Positions 17,771 through 27,203 of a DNA stretch of 64,000 nt are shown here, in pieces. The stretch comes from Aequorivita sp. CIP111184 (GTDB lineage Bacteria; Bacteroidota; Bacteroidia; Flavobacteriales; Flavobacteriaceae): the NCBI RefSeq assembly GCF_900489465.1, contig NZ_UEFQ01000024.1:489310-553309 (forward strand), written 5' to 3'. The notes under the pieces were generated by a model. It ran no database searches. It was not told where the DNA came from and saw nothing but the letters and a program-made list of their open reading frames with translations. Numbering within the stretch: position 1 is the stretch's first letter; each line of letters starts with the position of its first letter. A program made the position numbers and the translations under genes.

Positions 17771-19094
17771 ACCGATCAATCATCGCTCCTTCCCTCAACT
17801 TCTTACTTGCCAATCGCCACGAAATAAACACCTGCAGCACCACGAACGGAAACAAAAATAGCGAGATAAAAAGACCCAAGACCAACATTTTCTTGTTTTT
17901 CTTGTAACGGTAGGGGATTATGGATTGGGGAACGGTTTTTAAAATGGCGAGTAGGCTTCTTTTACTTCCATAATACTTCCTGTACAAATAAAGCACACTG
18001 GGTATGGGTCTTGGAGCAAAGAGTTTTTTTGGTCGGAAAGCATCCCAACTGCCCATTTCACGGAGTCCGCCCGTACCTACTTTTAAATGTATCCTATCTG
18101 CAAAGGGGTTTGAAATGTTTTTATAGCCATTTAAATAAGCCCGTAAGCCGTATTCGCCATCGCCCATACGCTGCTTTTCAAATTGTCTGTCGAAGAGACC
18201 GATTTCTCTAAAAATTTGTTTTTTTAACAAAACATTCCCAGTATCAATTTGATCAGAAATTCTAAAGAACGAATAGTTCTGTGGCACCTCAGCGCCAACG
18301 GTAGAGATGGAAACCCCCGAGGAAATATCAGCTTTAAAAAAATTGAGACATTTTAAATGATTGCTAATCCAATCTGGTGCTGCACGACTATCGTCGTCAA
18401 AGAGAAGAATGTATTCTCCTTTTGATATCTCAATAGCATGGTTTCGTGCTAGCCAAAGCGCACGCTCGGTTTGTTGAACAAGTTGAATCTTTAAATTAAA
18501 ATTATTGTAAAAATCTTCCCGAAAAGGATTGGACTGATCCACAATAATGACCTCAAAATTCTGGTGTTCCTGTTTTTCCAAATCTTCCAGCACATCCTTT
18601 AAATATTCATAGCGGTTAAGTGTCGGGATAATAATACTTACCAATGGGTTTTTAGAAATGAGTTCCGATTCAAAAGTAACCCAATCATCATAGGAAATAG
18701 GTTTATTTAAATAGTCGCTTCTTACTACATCGCTACTTTTTTTCCAAGCGGATAATTCTCTAAAAGGATTTTTAAATGAAAAGATACGCAGCATCAAAAC
18801 ATACAAAACCCAAACTGGATGGAAATATTTCCGCAGAAATCGGTATTCGTCTACTATAGGTATTTTATCAAAAGAAGAATAGGTTTCAGCATTGCCTATA
18901 TATCCTTTTTGAAGCGCTTGCCACGAGAGGTCATACTCCTTCGCTTTTATACTTATGAACCTTGTTTCTGGTTCCAGTTTTACAATAATCTCTTGAGGAA
19001 GTTTTTCAATCATTGGAAAAACAGAAGTACCATCTGTCTTATATAATTGAAAATAATGAGTGGGTTGTAGGTATTTTAGGAACTGAAAGAGCAT
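17766..19094 (-). CDS. Glycosyltransferase family 2 with an N-terminal extension
   Basis: A 442-residue protein. The GT-A core starts near residue 149 (PLVSIIIPTLNRYEYLKDVL) and has the metal-binding aspartates D233-D235 in LLFDDDSRAAP. The first ~148 residues are unlike ordinary GT2 and have one hydrophobic stretch (WVLYVLMLRIF); I do not recognise them. A C-terminal membrane segment (LFISLFLFPFVVLQVF) anchors it. The final residues lie in a heptamer patch. It is followed upstream by a 280-bp AT-rich gap (19095-19374) in which I see no gene. Confidence 0.85.
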   Translation of the reverse strand: MLFQFLKYLQPTHYFQLYKTDGTSVFPMIEKLPQEIIVKLEPETRFISIKAKEYDLSWQALQKGYIGNAETYSSFDKIPIVDEYRFLRKYFHPVWVLYVLMLRIFSFKNPFRELSAWKKSSDVVRSDYLNKPISYDDWVTFESELISKNPLVSIIIPTLNRYEYLKDVLEDLEKQEHQNFEVIIVDQSNPFREDFYNNFNLKIQLVQQTERALWLARNHAIEISKGEYILLFDDDSRAAPDWISNHLKCLNFFKADISSGVSISTVGAEVPQNYSFFRISDQIDTGNVLLKKQIFREIGLFDRQFEKQRMGDGEYGLRAYLNGYKNISNPFADRIHLKVGTGGLREMGSWDAFRPKKLFAPRPIPSVLYLYRKYYGSKRSLLAILKTVPQSIIPYRYKKNKKMLVLGLFISLFLFPFVVLQVFISWRLASKKLREGAMIDRL

Positions 19095-19374
19095 TAATTA
19101 GTTTTTGGGATACAAAATATATTTGGTTAGTTTTCAAAATCACTAATAGTATGTTAACTATACTTCCCTTAATTATTCTTAGTGGTATGCTGTAAATCTA
19201 TAAAATCTGAAACATTTAATACAATGCATAACGTATTTACTTTTTCTCGATAAATATATTTTTATCTTCTTTAATCCTTACCATATCTTTTTATTGATTA
19301 AGATAGTTACTTTATTTTAAGAGAGGAACTGAATGTATACAAATCAATTCTTCTCATTTCATTATTTATAGGTT

Positions 19375-20580
19375 TTAGAATAGAAACCAATGAAGGTTAT
19401 TGATTGAGGTCAAGATCATTATAAAATCAACAAACTTCTTTTGTTGTTTCTCTATATTAAACTCCTCTCTCACTCTTCTGGAGGCATTTCTTGATATCGC
19501 CAATTTTTCATCAGAATTTAATTCTATTATTTCGACAAGCCGTTGTGCTAAAAGTACTGGAGAATGTTTGGGTACGACCCAGCCAGTTTTAGCGTGCAAT
19601 ACGTTTTCCGGCAGGCCTTCGGCATCGCTGACCACACAAAGTTTCCCCATTGCTTGAGCTTCTAATACAGAATTACAAAAGCCTTCCTGAATACTGTACT
19701 GAACATAAATATCGGCCTCACCCAATGTTGCCTGTACTTCTTGATGGCTTAATCTTCCCAAGAAAAGCACCCGATCTTTGATGCCAAGTTCGTAAGCTGC
19801 ATAAGCAATACGTTCGTACTCCTTGCCTTCTCCTATTATCTTATAAACAAAATTATACCCTTTGTCTTTAAGCAGTGCTAAGGCCTCTAATATATGTATA
19901 AAACCTTTCTTCCAATGCAGCCTCCCAGTTGTAACAAAAATATAATTATCAGTTTGGGCAAAATCCTGAGGAGGAGCCTGAAATAAATTGATGTCGATTG
20001 CGGGAGTAATTTTTTCGATAATTACACTTTCTGGAAGTCCGTGATTTTTGGCTAATAACAAAAGATCATCAGAAATGGTGTGCACTTTATCTACATATCT
20101 CCAAAGACGCCTATAGCATCCTGGATGTTTTAAAGGGTAAACGGCAATATCAAAGCCTCTTAAACTCACTGCCATTTTAGTGCCTATACTTTTTGCAACT
20201 GTTTCGCTTCCTATGGCCATAGTAGAAAACCCAAAATGAAGCCAATCCAATTTTGATTTTAATAAATGGGCATTGAGATAAAGCATTTTAACTACTTGTA
20301 TTAATGAGGTCCCTTCCTTCTTTTCTAATTTTAGAAACTTAAGTACTCGATTTAAATATGGCAACAACTGTAAAAATTCTTTAAAAAAATAGAAAGTCAT
20401 TACAATAGGATTGGCCGATACTTTGGGAGCCACAACTATTGGACAAAGCTGAAAGTTTTCCTCTTTCTTTTGACAAAATAAAGTTACCTCCATCCCATTT
20501 TCTATTAACCCCTTGATCTTGGAGTTAAAAAAAGTTTCAGAGTAACCTGGGCAAGTAGCTAATATGATGCCTATTTTCAT
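19375..20580 (-). CDS. Glycosyltransferase family 4, WcaL/AmsK-like
   Basis: A 401-residue GT-B protein. The opening ATCPGYSETFFNSKIKGLIE resembles the colanic-acid WcaL group, which has a SETF segment in the first loop. The donor half shows VTTGRLHWKKGFIHILEAL, KIIGEGKEYERI and EGFCNSVLEAQAMGKLCVVS. It is 9 bp from the next glycosyltransferase gene, so they are in one operon. Related to the gene at 23710-24972 by the same opening motif. Confidence 0.87.
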   Translation of the reverse strand: MKIGIILATCPGYSETFFNSKIKGLIENGMEVTLFCQKKEENFQLCPIVVAPKVSANPIVMTFYFFKEFLQLLPYLNRVLKFLKLEKKEGTSLIQVVKMLYLNAHLLKSKLDWLHFGFSTMAIGSETVAKSIGTKMAVSLRGFDIAVYPLKHPGCYRRLWRYVDKVHTISDDLLLLAKNHGLPESVIIEKITPAIDINLFQAPPQDFAQTDNYIFVTTGRLHWKKGFIHILEALALLKDKGYNFVYKIIGEGKEYERIAYAAYELGIKDRVLFLGRLSHQEVQATLGEADIYVQYSIQEGFCNSVLEAQAMGKLCVVSDAEGLPENVLHAKTGWVVPKHSPVLLAQRLVEIIELNSDEKLAISRNASRRVREEFNIEKQQKKFVDFIMILTSINNLHWFLF

Positions 20581-20589
20581 AATTTCATT

Positions 20590-21669
20590 CTAAGTAGCAT
20601 TATTAATATCTTGATAAAGCAGCTCATGGGTTTTAATAAACTTATTCATATTAAAATTGGAAAGACAGTATTCCCTAAGAGCTACCCCCAAAGTGTTGCG
20701 TTCTTGAGGTGTTTGATTATACAGTAAATCTATCTTCTTGGCCAAAGCCTCACTATCTAAAACTGGGAATAACAAGTCTTCAAATTCCTTTAAAACATAG
20801 CGAATCCCTGAAATATTTGATCCTAAAACCGGAATTCCCATACACATGGCTTCCACCAATGCCATAGGCATACCCTCTTGTTTACTAGGTATAACATAGA
20901 GATTGGAATTTTTCAGCAAGTGGCGTACATCTGGCTCTTTCCCCAAAAAAGTCACCCTGTCTTGCAATTGCAGGTCCACAACCATTTGTTTTAAGGTATT
21001 GGCATACGGATCTCGAGTGTCGCCAACAATGTCTAATAAAATTGATGGATTAACTAATTTTAATGCTTTAATAAGAACTTCAATCCCCTTTACCGGCACT
21101 AAATTGGCAACAGTTATTATCCTAAAAACCTCTTTTGAACTGTCCTTAGTAATCAAACTCGGATTAAAGTAGTCTGTATCAAAGCCAAAAGGAATCAATT
21201 TTTGTTGCTTCTTATATGCGAAAAATGTCCGCATATCAGTATTAACCGTAATAATAAAATTAGTTAAATAACTCTTTATTTTCCAATGGATGTTGCCCCA
21301 CCCCATAGCCTTTTTAGTATAAACAAATTTTACACCAGCTAATCTGCATGCCAAAACTTCACTCCAGTCGCTACTCCAATCCCATGAATGAACAATATCC
21401 ACTTCTTGTTTTTTGAGAAAATCTTTGAATGGTTTAAGTCTTGATATTAAATTGTAATAGGGTCGTAAGGGAACTTTTATTTGTATTATATGGATTGGGA
21501 TACCCAAGCCTTCTACTTCTTTAAAAAAAGCTCCTTTGTTGTGGGTACAAGCTATAGAAACTCTAAACCGTTCGGGGTTTAATTTTCGCGCCAAGTCGAA
21601 TACCACCTTTCCACTCCCAGCGGTATCAAAATTAGGGATTGTATAGAGTATATGTATTTTCTTAGTCAT
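20590..21669 (-). CDS. Glycosyltransferase family 4 (GT-B)
   Basis: A 359-residue GT4 protein with the N-terminal glycine loop PNFDTAGSGKVVFDLARKL, an acceptor-side VDIVHSWDWSSDWSEVL, and the donor half ITVANLVPVKGIEVLIKAL and SKQEGMPMALVEAMCMG. Full length for the family. It is tightly linked (9 bp) to the WcaL-like gene downstream of it. Confidence 0.88.
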   Translation of the reverse strand: MTKKIHILYTIPNFDTAGSGKVVFDLARKLNPERFRVSIACTHNKGAFFKEVEGLGIPIHIIQIKVPLRPYYNLISRLKPFKDFLKKQEVDIVHSWDWSSDWSEVLACRLAGVKFVYTKKAMGWGNIHWKIKSYLTNFIITVNTDMRTFFAYKKQQKLIPFGFDTDYFNPSLITKDSSKEVFRIITVANLVPVKGIEVLIKALKLVNPSILLDIVGDTRDPYANTLKQMVVDLQLQDRVTFLGKEPDVRHLLKNSNLYVIPSKQEGMPMALVEAMCMGIPVLGSNISGIRYVLKEFEDLLFPVLDSEALAKKIDLLYNQTPQERNTLGVALREYCLSNFNMNKFIKTHELLYQDINNAT

Positions 21670-21708
21670 CTTTAATTTCGATTTATCAAAATTGCTTACA
21701 TTCCTTAA

Positions 21709-22647
21709 TCAATTTTTTGGCTTAAACACATAGCGGTTCACTCGCAAAAATTGGTTTCCTGATAATACACGCCACTCATATAGTTTCAAACTGATACCCC
21801 CAATTAGAAATTGAAAAAAACCAACATGACCTTTTTTATAAAACAACCTAAGATTTCGAAATACTAAGTGAGATTCCTTTCTACTTTCTGAACGTTCTAA
21901 ATACTTTGTGCACATAAAATAATAACCACTTAAGAGGGATAATTGATATTGGCTTAAGTTTTGTGTCTGGAGTAATTCATCAATAAAAATATAGGTGGCA
22001 TCACAAACGGGTTTTAAAAAATTCTTACGCGAACGTATCGGTTTCACGTTGTAGTAAAAATCAACTTCATTATCAACCACTATAAAATTTTCACTATTTT
22101 GCATTGCACGTATTGCCAATTCCACATCTTGAAGCCGTGGTAATTGTGGATTAAATTGTCCTATTGAATCGAAATATGTTTTTTTCCAGACTATTGCTGT
22201 TATAGGCCATATAAAGCGAGCCTGAAGAAAATAGTTTAAATAGTTTCCCTTTATCTCGGCAGAAAATTGAACCTCTTTATTTTGATTGATTACCGCAGTG
22301 TTTTTTAATACCGCAAAATCGTAAAATTCAATTTGTCTATTCGCTATAAAATTGGGAGTAATAATATCATCGGCATCCAAAAATACCAAATTTTCATAAA
22401 GCGCAGTATCTGCTCCTAAATTTCGGGAAACCGAAGCATTGCTTTTTTTTGGATTACAAATAAGTTTTACCCGATTGTCTTTTATACCCTGGTGCCAGTT
22501 TTGCACTTTATCACGAATATTTGTGTCAGATAAATCATCTACTATTACCCACTGCCATGAAGTTTGAGTTTGTTCTAACAAACACTTATAAACTTTTAGT
22601 AACCCAGTAGGATCATTATAGTGAGGTGTTATTATACTGATTGACAT
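21709..22647 (-). CDS. Glycosyltransferase family 2 (GT-A)
   Basis: A 312-residue GT-A enzyme beginning SISIITPHYNDPTGLLKVYK. VIVDDLSD is the nucleotide-binding aspartate pair, and VFLDADDIITPNF is the DxD metal site. The C-terminal part is helical with a basic end. The 130-bp gap upstream (22648-22777) is AT-rich with no gene. Confidence 0.87.
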   Translation of the reverse strand: MSISIITPHYNDPTGLLKVYKCLLEQTQTSWQWVIVDDLSDTNIRDKVQNWHQGIKDNRVKLICNPKKSNASVSRNLGADTALYENLVFLDADDIITPNFIANRQIEFYDFAVLKNTAVINQNKEVQFSAEIKGNYLNYFLQARFIWPITAIVWKKTYFDSIGQFNPQLPRLQDVELAIRAMQNSENFIVVDNEVDFYYNVKPIRSRKNFLKPVCDATYIFIDELLQTQNLSQYQLSLLSGYYFMCTKYLERSESRKESHLVFRNLRLFYKKGHVGFFQFLIGGISLKLYEWRVLSGNQFLRVNRYVFKPKN

Positions 22648-22777
22648 TGGCTATCGTTCATAAGGTAATTTATATAAATACTAATATAATGCTAGACTAC
22701 TAATTACTCCATAAGAATAGATTAGCCATCTGGTAATTTTCTGCAATAAATTGGTCAAATATTGTTTAGGAAACTCG

Positions 22778-23539
22778 TCATTTAAGTATAGGTTTTTTAA
22801 AGAGTGATTTAAGCAGGAGCTTAAAATAAAATAACCTTCCCGCCTCTCCTCTTTTAATAACAGCTAATCGTCTTTTTGTGTCTTTTAATGCCTTGTCTTT
22901 TTTTATTAACAAATCATAGTGTACTAATTTTCTTATAGGATTAATTTTTAAATCACTCTTTAAGCTATAATTTTTTGGTGTTATTAAAACCATATTTTGT
23001 TTATACCACCAATTAACTTTTGGATGATCCCAAAAAATGGGTCTCAAAACATCATGGATTACATAATCATATTTTAAAAATTTAGATTCCCAATAAGTCA
23101 ACCATTGTTCGTTTAAATGATTTTGCCCACCTTGCATGGGTATGGCTGCAGAGAAAAGTATTACTTCACCAGCATCAACTAAATTTTTTACGAAAATATC
23201 TGCAGAATCTTCTGATAAATGTTCTGCAACTTCTAAACTTAAAACCAAATCAAATCGTTTTTTTAATACAATGGCTTTCTCTAAATTATATTCTAAGAAT
23301 TCATTCGGCTCTATATAATTATATAACTTCTTTTTATTTACCCATTTACCATCAATACCTAAAACATCGTCTACCCCCAAATCCTTAAACACCTTTAAAA
23401 AAGTACCTATCCCACACCCAAAATCAACTACACTATTTGGCTTTAAAAGCTCATAAATAATAGGGACAATTTCACTGGGTGCATCTAAATTGTGCACAAT
23501 CTCTTCATGTTTATATTTACTCATATTATTTTCGTTCAC
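22778..23539 (-). CDS. Class I SAM-dependent methyltransferase
   Basis: A 253-residue protein with a Rossmann-type SAM site: VVDFGCGIGTFLKVFKDLG near residue 38, VLGIDGKWVNKK as the acidic second strand, and FDLVLSLEVAEHLSED as motif post-I. It probably methylates a sugar of the glycan or its carrier. The start could be ATG 23539 or 23524 (MSKYKHEE). The C-terminal tail is basic. The 170-bp upstream gap (23540-23709) has no gene. Confidence 0.82.
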   Translation of the reverse strand: MNENNMSKYKHEEIVHNLDAPSEIVPIIYELLKPNSVVDFGCGIGTFLKVFKDLGVDDVLGIDGKWVNKKKLYNYIEPNEFLEYNLEKAIVLKKRFDLVLSLEVAEHLSEDSADIFVKNLVDAGEVILFSAAIPMQGGQNHLNEQWLTYWESKFLKYDYVIHDVLRPIFWDHPKVNWWYKQNMVLITPKNYSLKSDLKINPIRKLVHYDLLIKKDKALKDTKRRLAVIKRGEAGRLFYFKLLLKSLFKKPILK

Positions 23540-23709
23540 ATATTATAAATATTCCTAATTTGTATAATTCTATTAATTTCTGTTGCAAATAGAATCAAGA
23601 TAAGATTCAAATACAAACTAATATAAAGTTAACCCTTGTTTGTGTCGCATTTGAATTCATATCTTAAATTCAAGATCTATTTTCTTTAAAATTGATATGG
23701 TATTTATTT

Positions 23710-24972
23710 TTAATCATTTTTTACGTTTATACTGTTGGTATAAATACTCAATAGCTTTTCTAATAAAACACGATTTTCATAATATTTTACTACGAAATCT
23801 CGTCCCATCTTTCCCATATATTTTTTACGTGCGGGATTTAATATCAATTGTTCAATTGCTTTAACGAAACCAATGATATCATTTTCCTTAACAACAAAAC
23901 CGCTTTCGTTAAGTAAAAGACCATATTTGATACCGCCAACATCCGAAACCACGACTGGTAACTCCATGGCCTGCGCTTCCTGTAAAACCAAACCCTGGGT
24001 TTCAGCTCGTCCGTTTTCTTTATCCACCCGTCCAGGCATAATAAAAACATCAGCTTGCTCTAAACGTCCTTTAATATTTTCTTGTGTTAGTGCTCCATAA
24101 AACAGAACATAATCCTCTAATTGGCACATTTGTACCTGTCGTTTTAAATGTTCGCGTAAAATTCCATCTCCAATTATATGTAAGCGAACTGATTTATAAC
24201 CCATATCTTGTAATTCACCTACCATTTTAATGGCTAGGTCGGCTCCCTTTAAAGGAATTAGTTTACCACAAAATACTAAATCAAAAAAAGAAGTTTTAAG
24301 CTTAGCGTTTTTACGCTTAAAAAACTGAGTATCCAAGCCAACGGGCAATACATAATGTGGTATATTACAAAAATTTACTTGTTGTAATAGCCCTTCCAAA
24401 TATGGCGTGTTCACAGTAAATGCATCGGCATACTTAAATAAATTAGCATATGTAATTTTATATTGCTCTACATTTTTGGGTTCCAAATCGTATCCATGAA
24501 ATGTCGTAATTATTTTAACCGATTTAGGAATTATACCATATGCTTTTAAATAGGCTATCCGTTCCCCATTCATACCAAAATGGGCATGAATCAGATCAAA
24601 ATCATAATGAAGTAAAAACCATTGTGCTTCAAAAAACAATTTTAAAGTATAAGCTTCCTTACCATACTTAAAAACATTAATACTTCTAAAAAACGTGGGC
24701 CAATGTATTTTTAAGAAATGCTTTACTGTCCATTTCATAAAAACAAAAAAACGCTTCAACTTTGAAACTGGCGCCTTTTTAAAATACCGTACCCTATTCA
24801 ACAAGTCATGACGCTTTAAACTCTCGTGAATAACCTTATTATCCACTCTATTATACGCAAACAAACTCACTTGATAACCAGCATCTATAACCCCATTAAT
24901 CTGGTTAACAATAAAAGTTTCCGACACAGTAGGGAAGTATTTTACGACAAAAGCAATCGATTTTTTAGTCAT
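23710..24972 (-). CDS. Glycosyltransferase family 4, WcaL-like
   Basis: A 420-residue GT-B protein. It opens VVKYFPTVSETFIVNQINGV (the SETF motif of the WcaL group). The donor half shows LVFCGKLIPLKGADLAIKMV, LHIIGDGILREHLKR, and a long glutamate motif PGRVDKENGRAETQGLVLQE. It lies 9 bp after the next gene upstream, 24982-25980, in one transcription unit. Acceptor unknown. Confidence 0.88.
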   Translation of the reverse strand: MTKKSIAFVVKYFPTVSETFIVNQINGVIDAGYQVSLFAYNRVDNKVIHESLKRHDLLNRVRYFKKAPVSKLKRFFVFMKWTVKHFLKIHWPTFFRSINVFKYGKEAYTLKLFFEAQWFLLHYDFDLIHAHFGMNGERIAYLKAYGIIPKSVKIITTFHGYDLEPKNVEQYKITYANLFKYADAFTVNTPYLEGLLQQVNFCNIPHYVLPVGLDTQFFKRKNAKLKTSFFDLVFCGKLIPLKGADLAIKMVGELQDMGYKSVRLHIIGDGILREHLKRQVQMCQLEDYVLFYGALTQENIKGRLEQADVFIMPGRVDKENGRAETQGLVLQEAQAMELPVVVSDVGGIKYGLLLNESGFVVKENDIIGFVKAIEQLILNPARKKYMGKMGRDFVVKYYENRVLLEKLLSIYTNSINVKND

Positions 24973-24981
24973 AACCTATAC

Positions 24982-25980
24982 CTAGTTTTTAGCTAACCAA
25001 CGTTTTATACTTTCTTGATTACGTCGGTATTCAGAATAATGAAACAAACGCAATTTTAACAATCTAAAATAGCGCTTTGCTTGCTCCTTCTGCTCAAAAG
25101 AACCAAATAACAAGGCTCCTGTTTTTCGAACAAGCAATCGAGGTAAATCTTTTATTGCTTCTTTCATAAAATCACTTCGTGATTGTGTACGCCCCTGTAA
25201 CAAATCTAAATATGCCCATAGGGTAAAATTAGATTCATTCATAGCATGACGTATTCGCGACACATACTTTATACTTAAACGCTCGGTCGTCATGTAATGC
25301 TTAAAATACAAACGCTCATCATACCACACCTTATAACCTAACAGTCTTAAAGCATAGCAATATTCGGTATCCCCCCCAGAGCTTAGCTTTTTCCCGATTC
25401 GATCACTCAAAAGGTGCTTAAAACCGTGTTTTTTTAACTGATGCCAATGTGATTTTCGCAATACCATACCTGCACCATAGACACAACCTTTTTTGTTGGT
25501 AATATCACCATTTTGATTACCTTGTTTAGAAACCGCAAAATACTTGGCTTGTGTATCAAACCAATCGGGTTTTTTTGATTTAAAAGCTGCCTCACACCAG
25601 CCACCTAAAGTTCCAATACTTAGGTTTGCATTCATAATTTCATAAGCTGTTTGTACATAACTATCACAAAGCCAGTTATCATCATCACACCAAATTATAA
25701 ATTCATAATTCGCTTCATGCATACCTTTTTCTCTAGCATATGATAATCCTGCTTTCCTCTCGTTCACTATTTTTAAAGTCGTTGGCGATCCTAGAGATTT
25801 CCATATATTTTCCGCTAATTCAGTAGTATCATCCGAAGAATTATTATTAACAAGAATCAATTCCCAATGAAAACCAATAGGTATTTGTTGCTTTGCTAAA
25901 TAGGTTAAGGTATCAAGCAATCTTTTGGCACTATTATGACAGCAAATTATTACACTTACTCCGTTTATTGCTCTATTCAT
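24982..25980 (-). CDS. Glycosyltransferase family 2 (GT-A)
   Basis: A 332-residue GT-A enzyme: GVSVIICCHNSAKRLLDTLT at the start, LILVNNNSSDDTTELAENIW, and the metal site FIIWCDDDNWLC. Later ALRLLGYKVWYDERLYFKHY resembles the acceptor-side region of hyaluronan-synthase-like GT2. No membrane anchor is obvious. Confidence 0.88.
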   Translation of the reverse strand: MNRAINGVSVIICCHNSAKRLLDTLTYLAKQQIPIGFHWELILVNNNSSDDTTELAENIWKSLGSPTTLKIVNERKAGLSYAREKGMHEANYEFIIWCDDDNWLCDSYVQTAYEIMNANLSIGTLGGWCEAAFKSKKPDWFDTQAKYFAVSKQGNQNGDITNKKGCVYGAGMVLRKSHWHQLKKHGFKHLLSDRIGKKLSSGGDTEYCYALRLLGYKVWYDERLYFKHYMTTERLSIKYVSRIRHAMNESNFTLWAYLDLLQGRTQSRSDFMKEAIKDLPRLLVRKTGALLFGSFEQKEQAKRYFRLLKLRLFHYSEYRRNQESIKRWLAKN

Positions 25981-26075
25981 AGATGTTTAAAACATTATTT
26001 ATTAGAAATACTAAAAAAAGAACATCAATCTTTTTGATCAATAAAATCAACTTATTCTTTCAATACCAATATGAA

Positions 26076-26960
26076 TTATTTGGAAATTTCACTATTGCTT
26101 TTTCGGGGAAACTCATAAATTATGGTTTGGGTTCGTGCCAATTCAAATTGTATGAATTTTGGCAGTAACTGTTCAAGCTTTAAAGCACGATACCTGAATT
26201 TTCTGTTCCATTTAGCCTTTGGAAATAAACGGTGAAAACGCTCTAAAGAGCCTATAGAATGAATAGTAACCTCTTTAAAACTACTATAGCCTAAAGCTTT
26301 ATAGTGCTTACCACTATTATTCCTTATTGGGTGAGGGTCATTGGCTTGCCATTCTTTAAATTTTTTAATGTTCATAGAAGATGGACGTCCTGGAACAGAA
26401 ATCATCCATCTCAATTTATCGAGAAACAGATTATTTACGGCTGGTTCCACAAAACGAGCGCCGCCTTCAGGTTTTAAGTTAGCGACAATTTTTTTCATAA
26501 ACTCGTGTTCTTGCTCATGGGTTAAATGATGTAAAAAAGCCTTCCCAACTACCAAATCAAAATCATTTGGCATCAATTCAATTTTAAGAAAATCACCTTG
26601 AAGATATTTAATGGGGAATTTGAAATTTACACTCACATTCAGTGCCTCAATTATATCTCCGCTTTTATCTGATATATCATTAGCAAACACTTCCGCTCCT
26701 AGAGCCGCCATTACTGCAACATTATAACAATTGCCACAACCTAACTCCAATATCTTTTTCCCTTTAAGCTGTTCTCTAAAATTTCCCGAATACATGCAAA
26801 CCCAGGAAGTATCAACAACAGTTACATCATCGAGATATTCATCAACATGCTCCACAATTTTAAGGATTTTGCTTATGTTTATTTTAGCATAGCGTTTATC
26901 GTAATGAAGTCTATTTTTATCGGTGTTATTTTCTGAAGTTGGTGAAAGCATTTTTAGCAT
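26076..26960 (-). CDS. Class I SAM-dependent methyltransferase
   Basis: A 294-residue methyltransferase: ILELGCGNCYNVAVMAALGA (motif I), VFANDISDKSGDII (motif II), GDFLKIELMPNDFDLVVGKA, then HHLTHEQEHEFMKKIVANLK (post-I helix). The C-terminal ~110 residues (ending KSNSEISK) are an unfamiliar accessory domain. Likely a tailoring step. The 243-bp upstream gap (26961-27203 side) has no credible gene. Confidence 0.82.
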   Translation of the reverse strand: MLKMLSPTSENNTDKNRLHYDKRYAKINISKILKIVEHVDEYLDDVTVVDTSWVCMYSGNFREQLKGKKILELGCGNCYNVAVMAALGAEVFANDISDKSGDIIEALNVSVNFKFPIKYLQGDFLKIELMPNDFDLVVGKAFLHHLTHEQEHEFMKKIVANLKPEGGARFVEPAVNNLFLDKLRWMISVPGRPSSMNIKKFKEWQANDPHPIRNNSGKHYKALGYSSFKEVTIHSIGSLERFHRLFPKAKWNRKFRYRALKLEQLLPKFIQFELARTQTIIYEFPRKSNSEISK

Positions 26961-27203
26961 GATTTGGGCATAAAACTAAATTAAAATATTTTTATAAGCT
27001 CCTAATTACATTAAGATTCTTGTTTAAATTAATACCTAACATAATATAAAAGGCTAGGCTTTAATTAATGAAAAAATGATGAATCATATGGCTAGTTTTA
27101 GAAACTGTCATTTAAAAATCAAAAATGATCTCTTTCAAAAATGGAAATCACTTTCATCAAATTATCTAAGTAAAATAGAAGTTATACCCCCACTTAAACA
27201 AGT

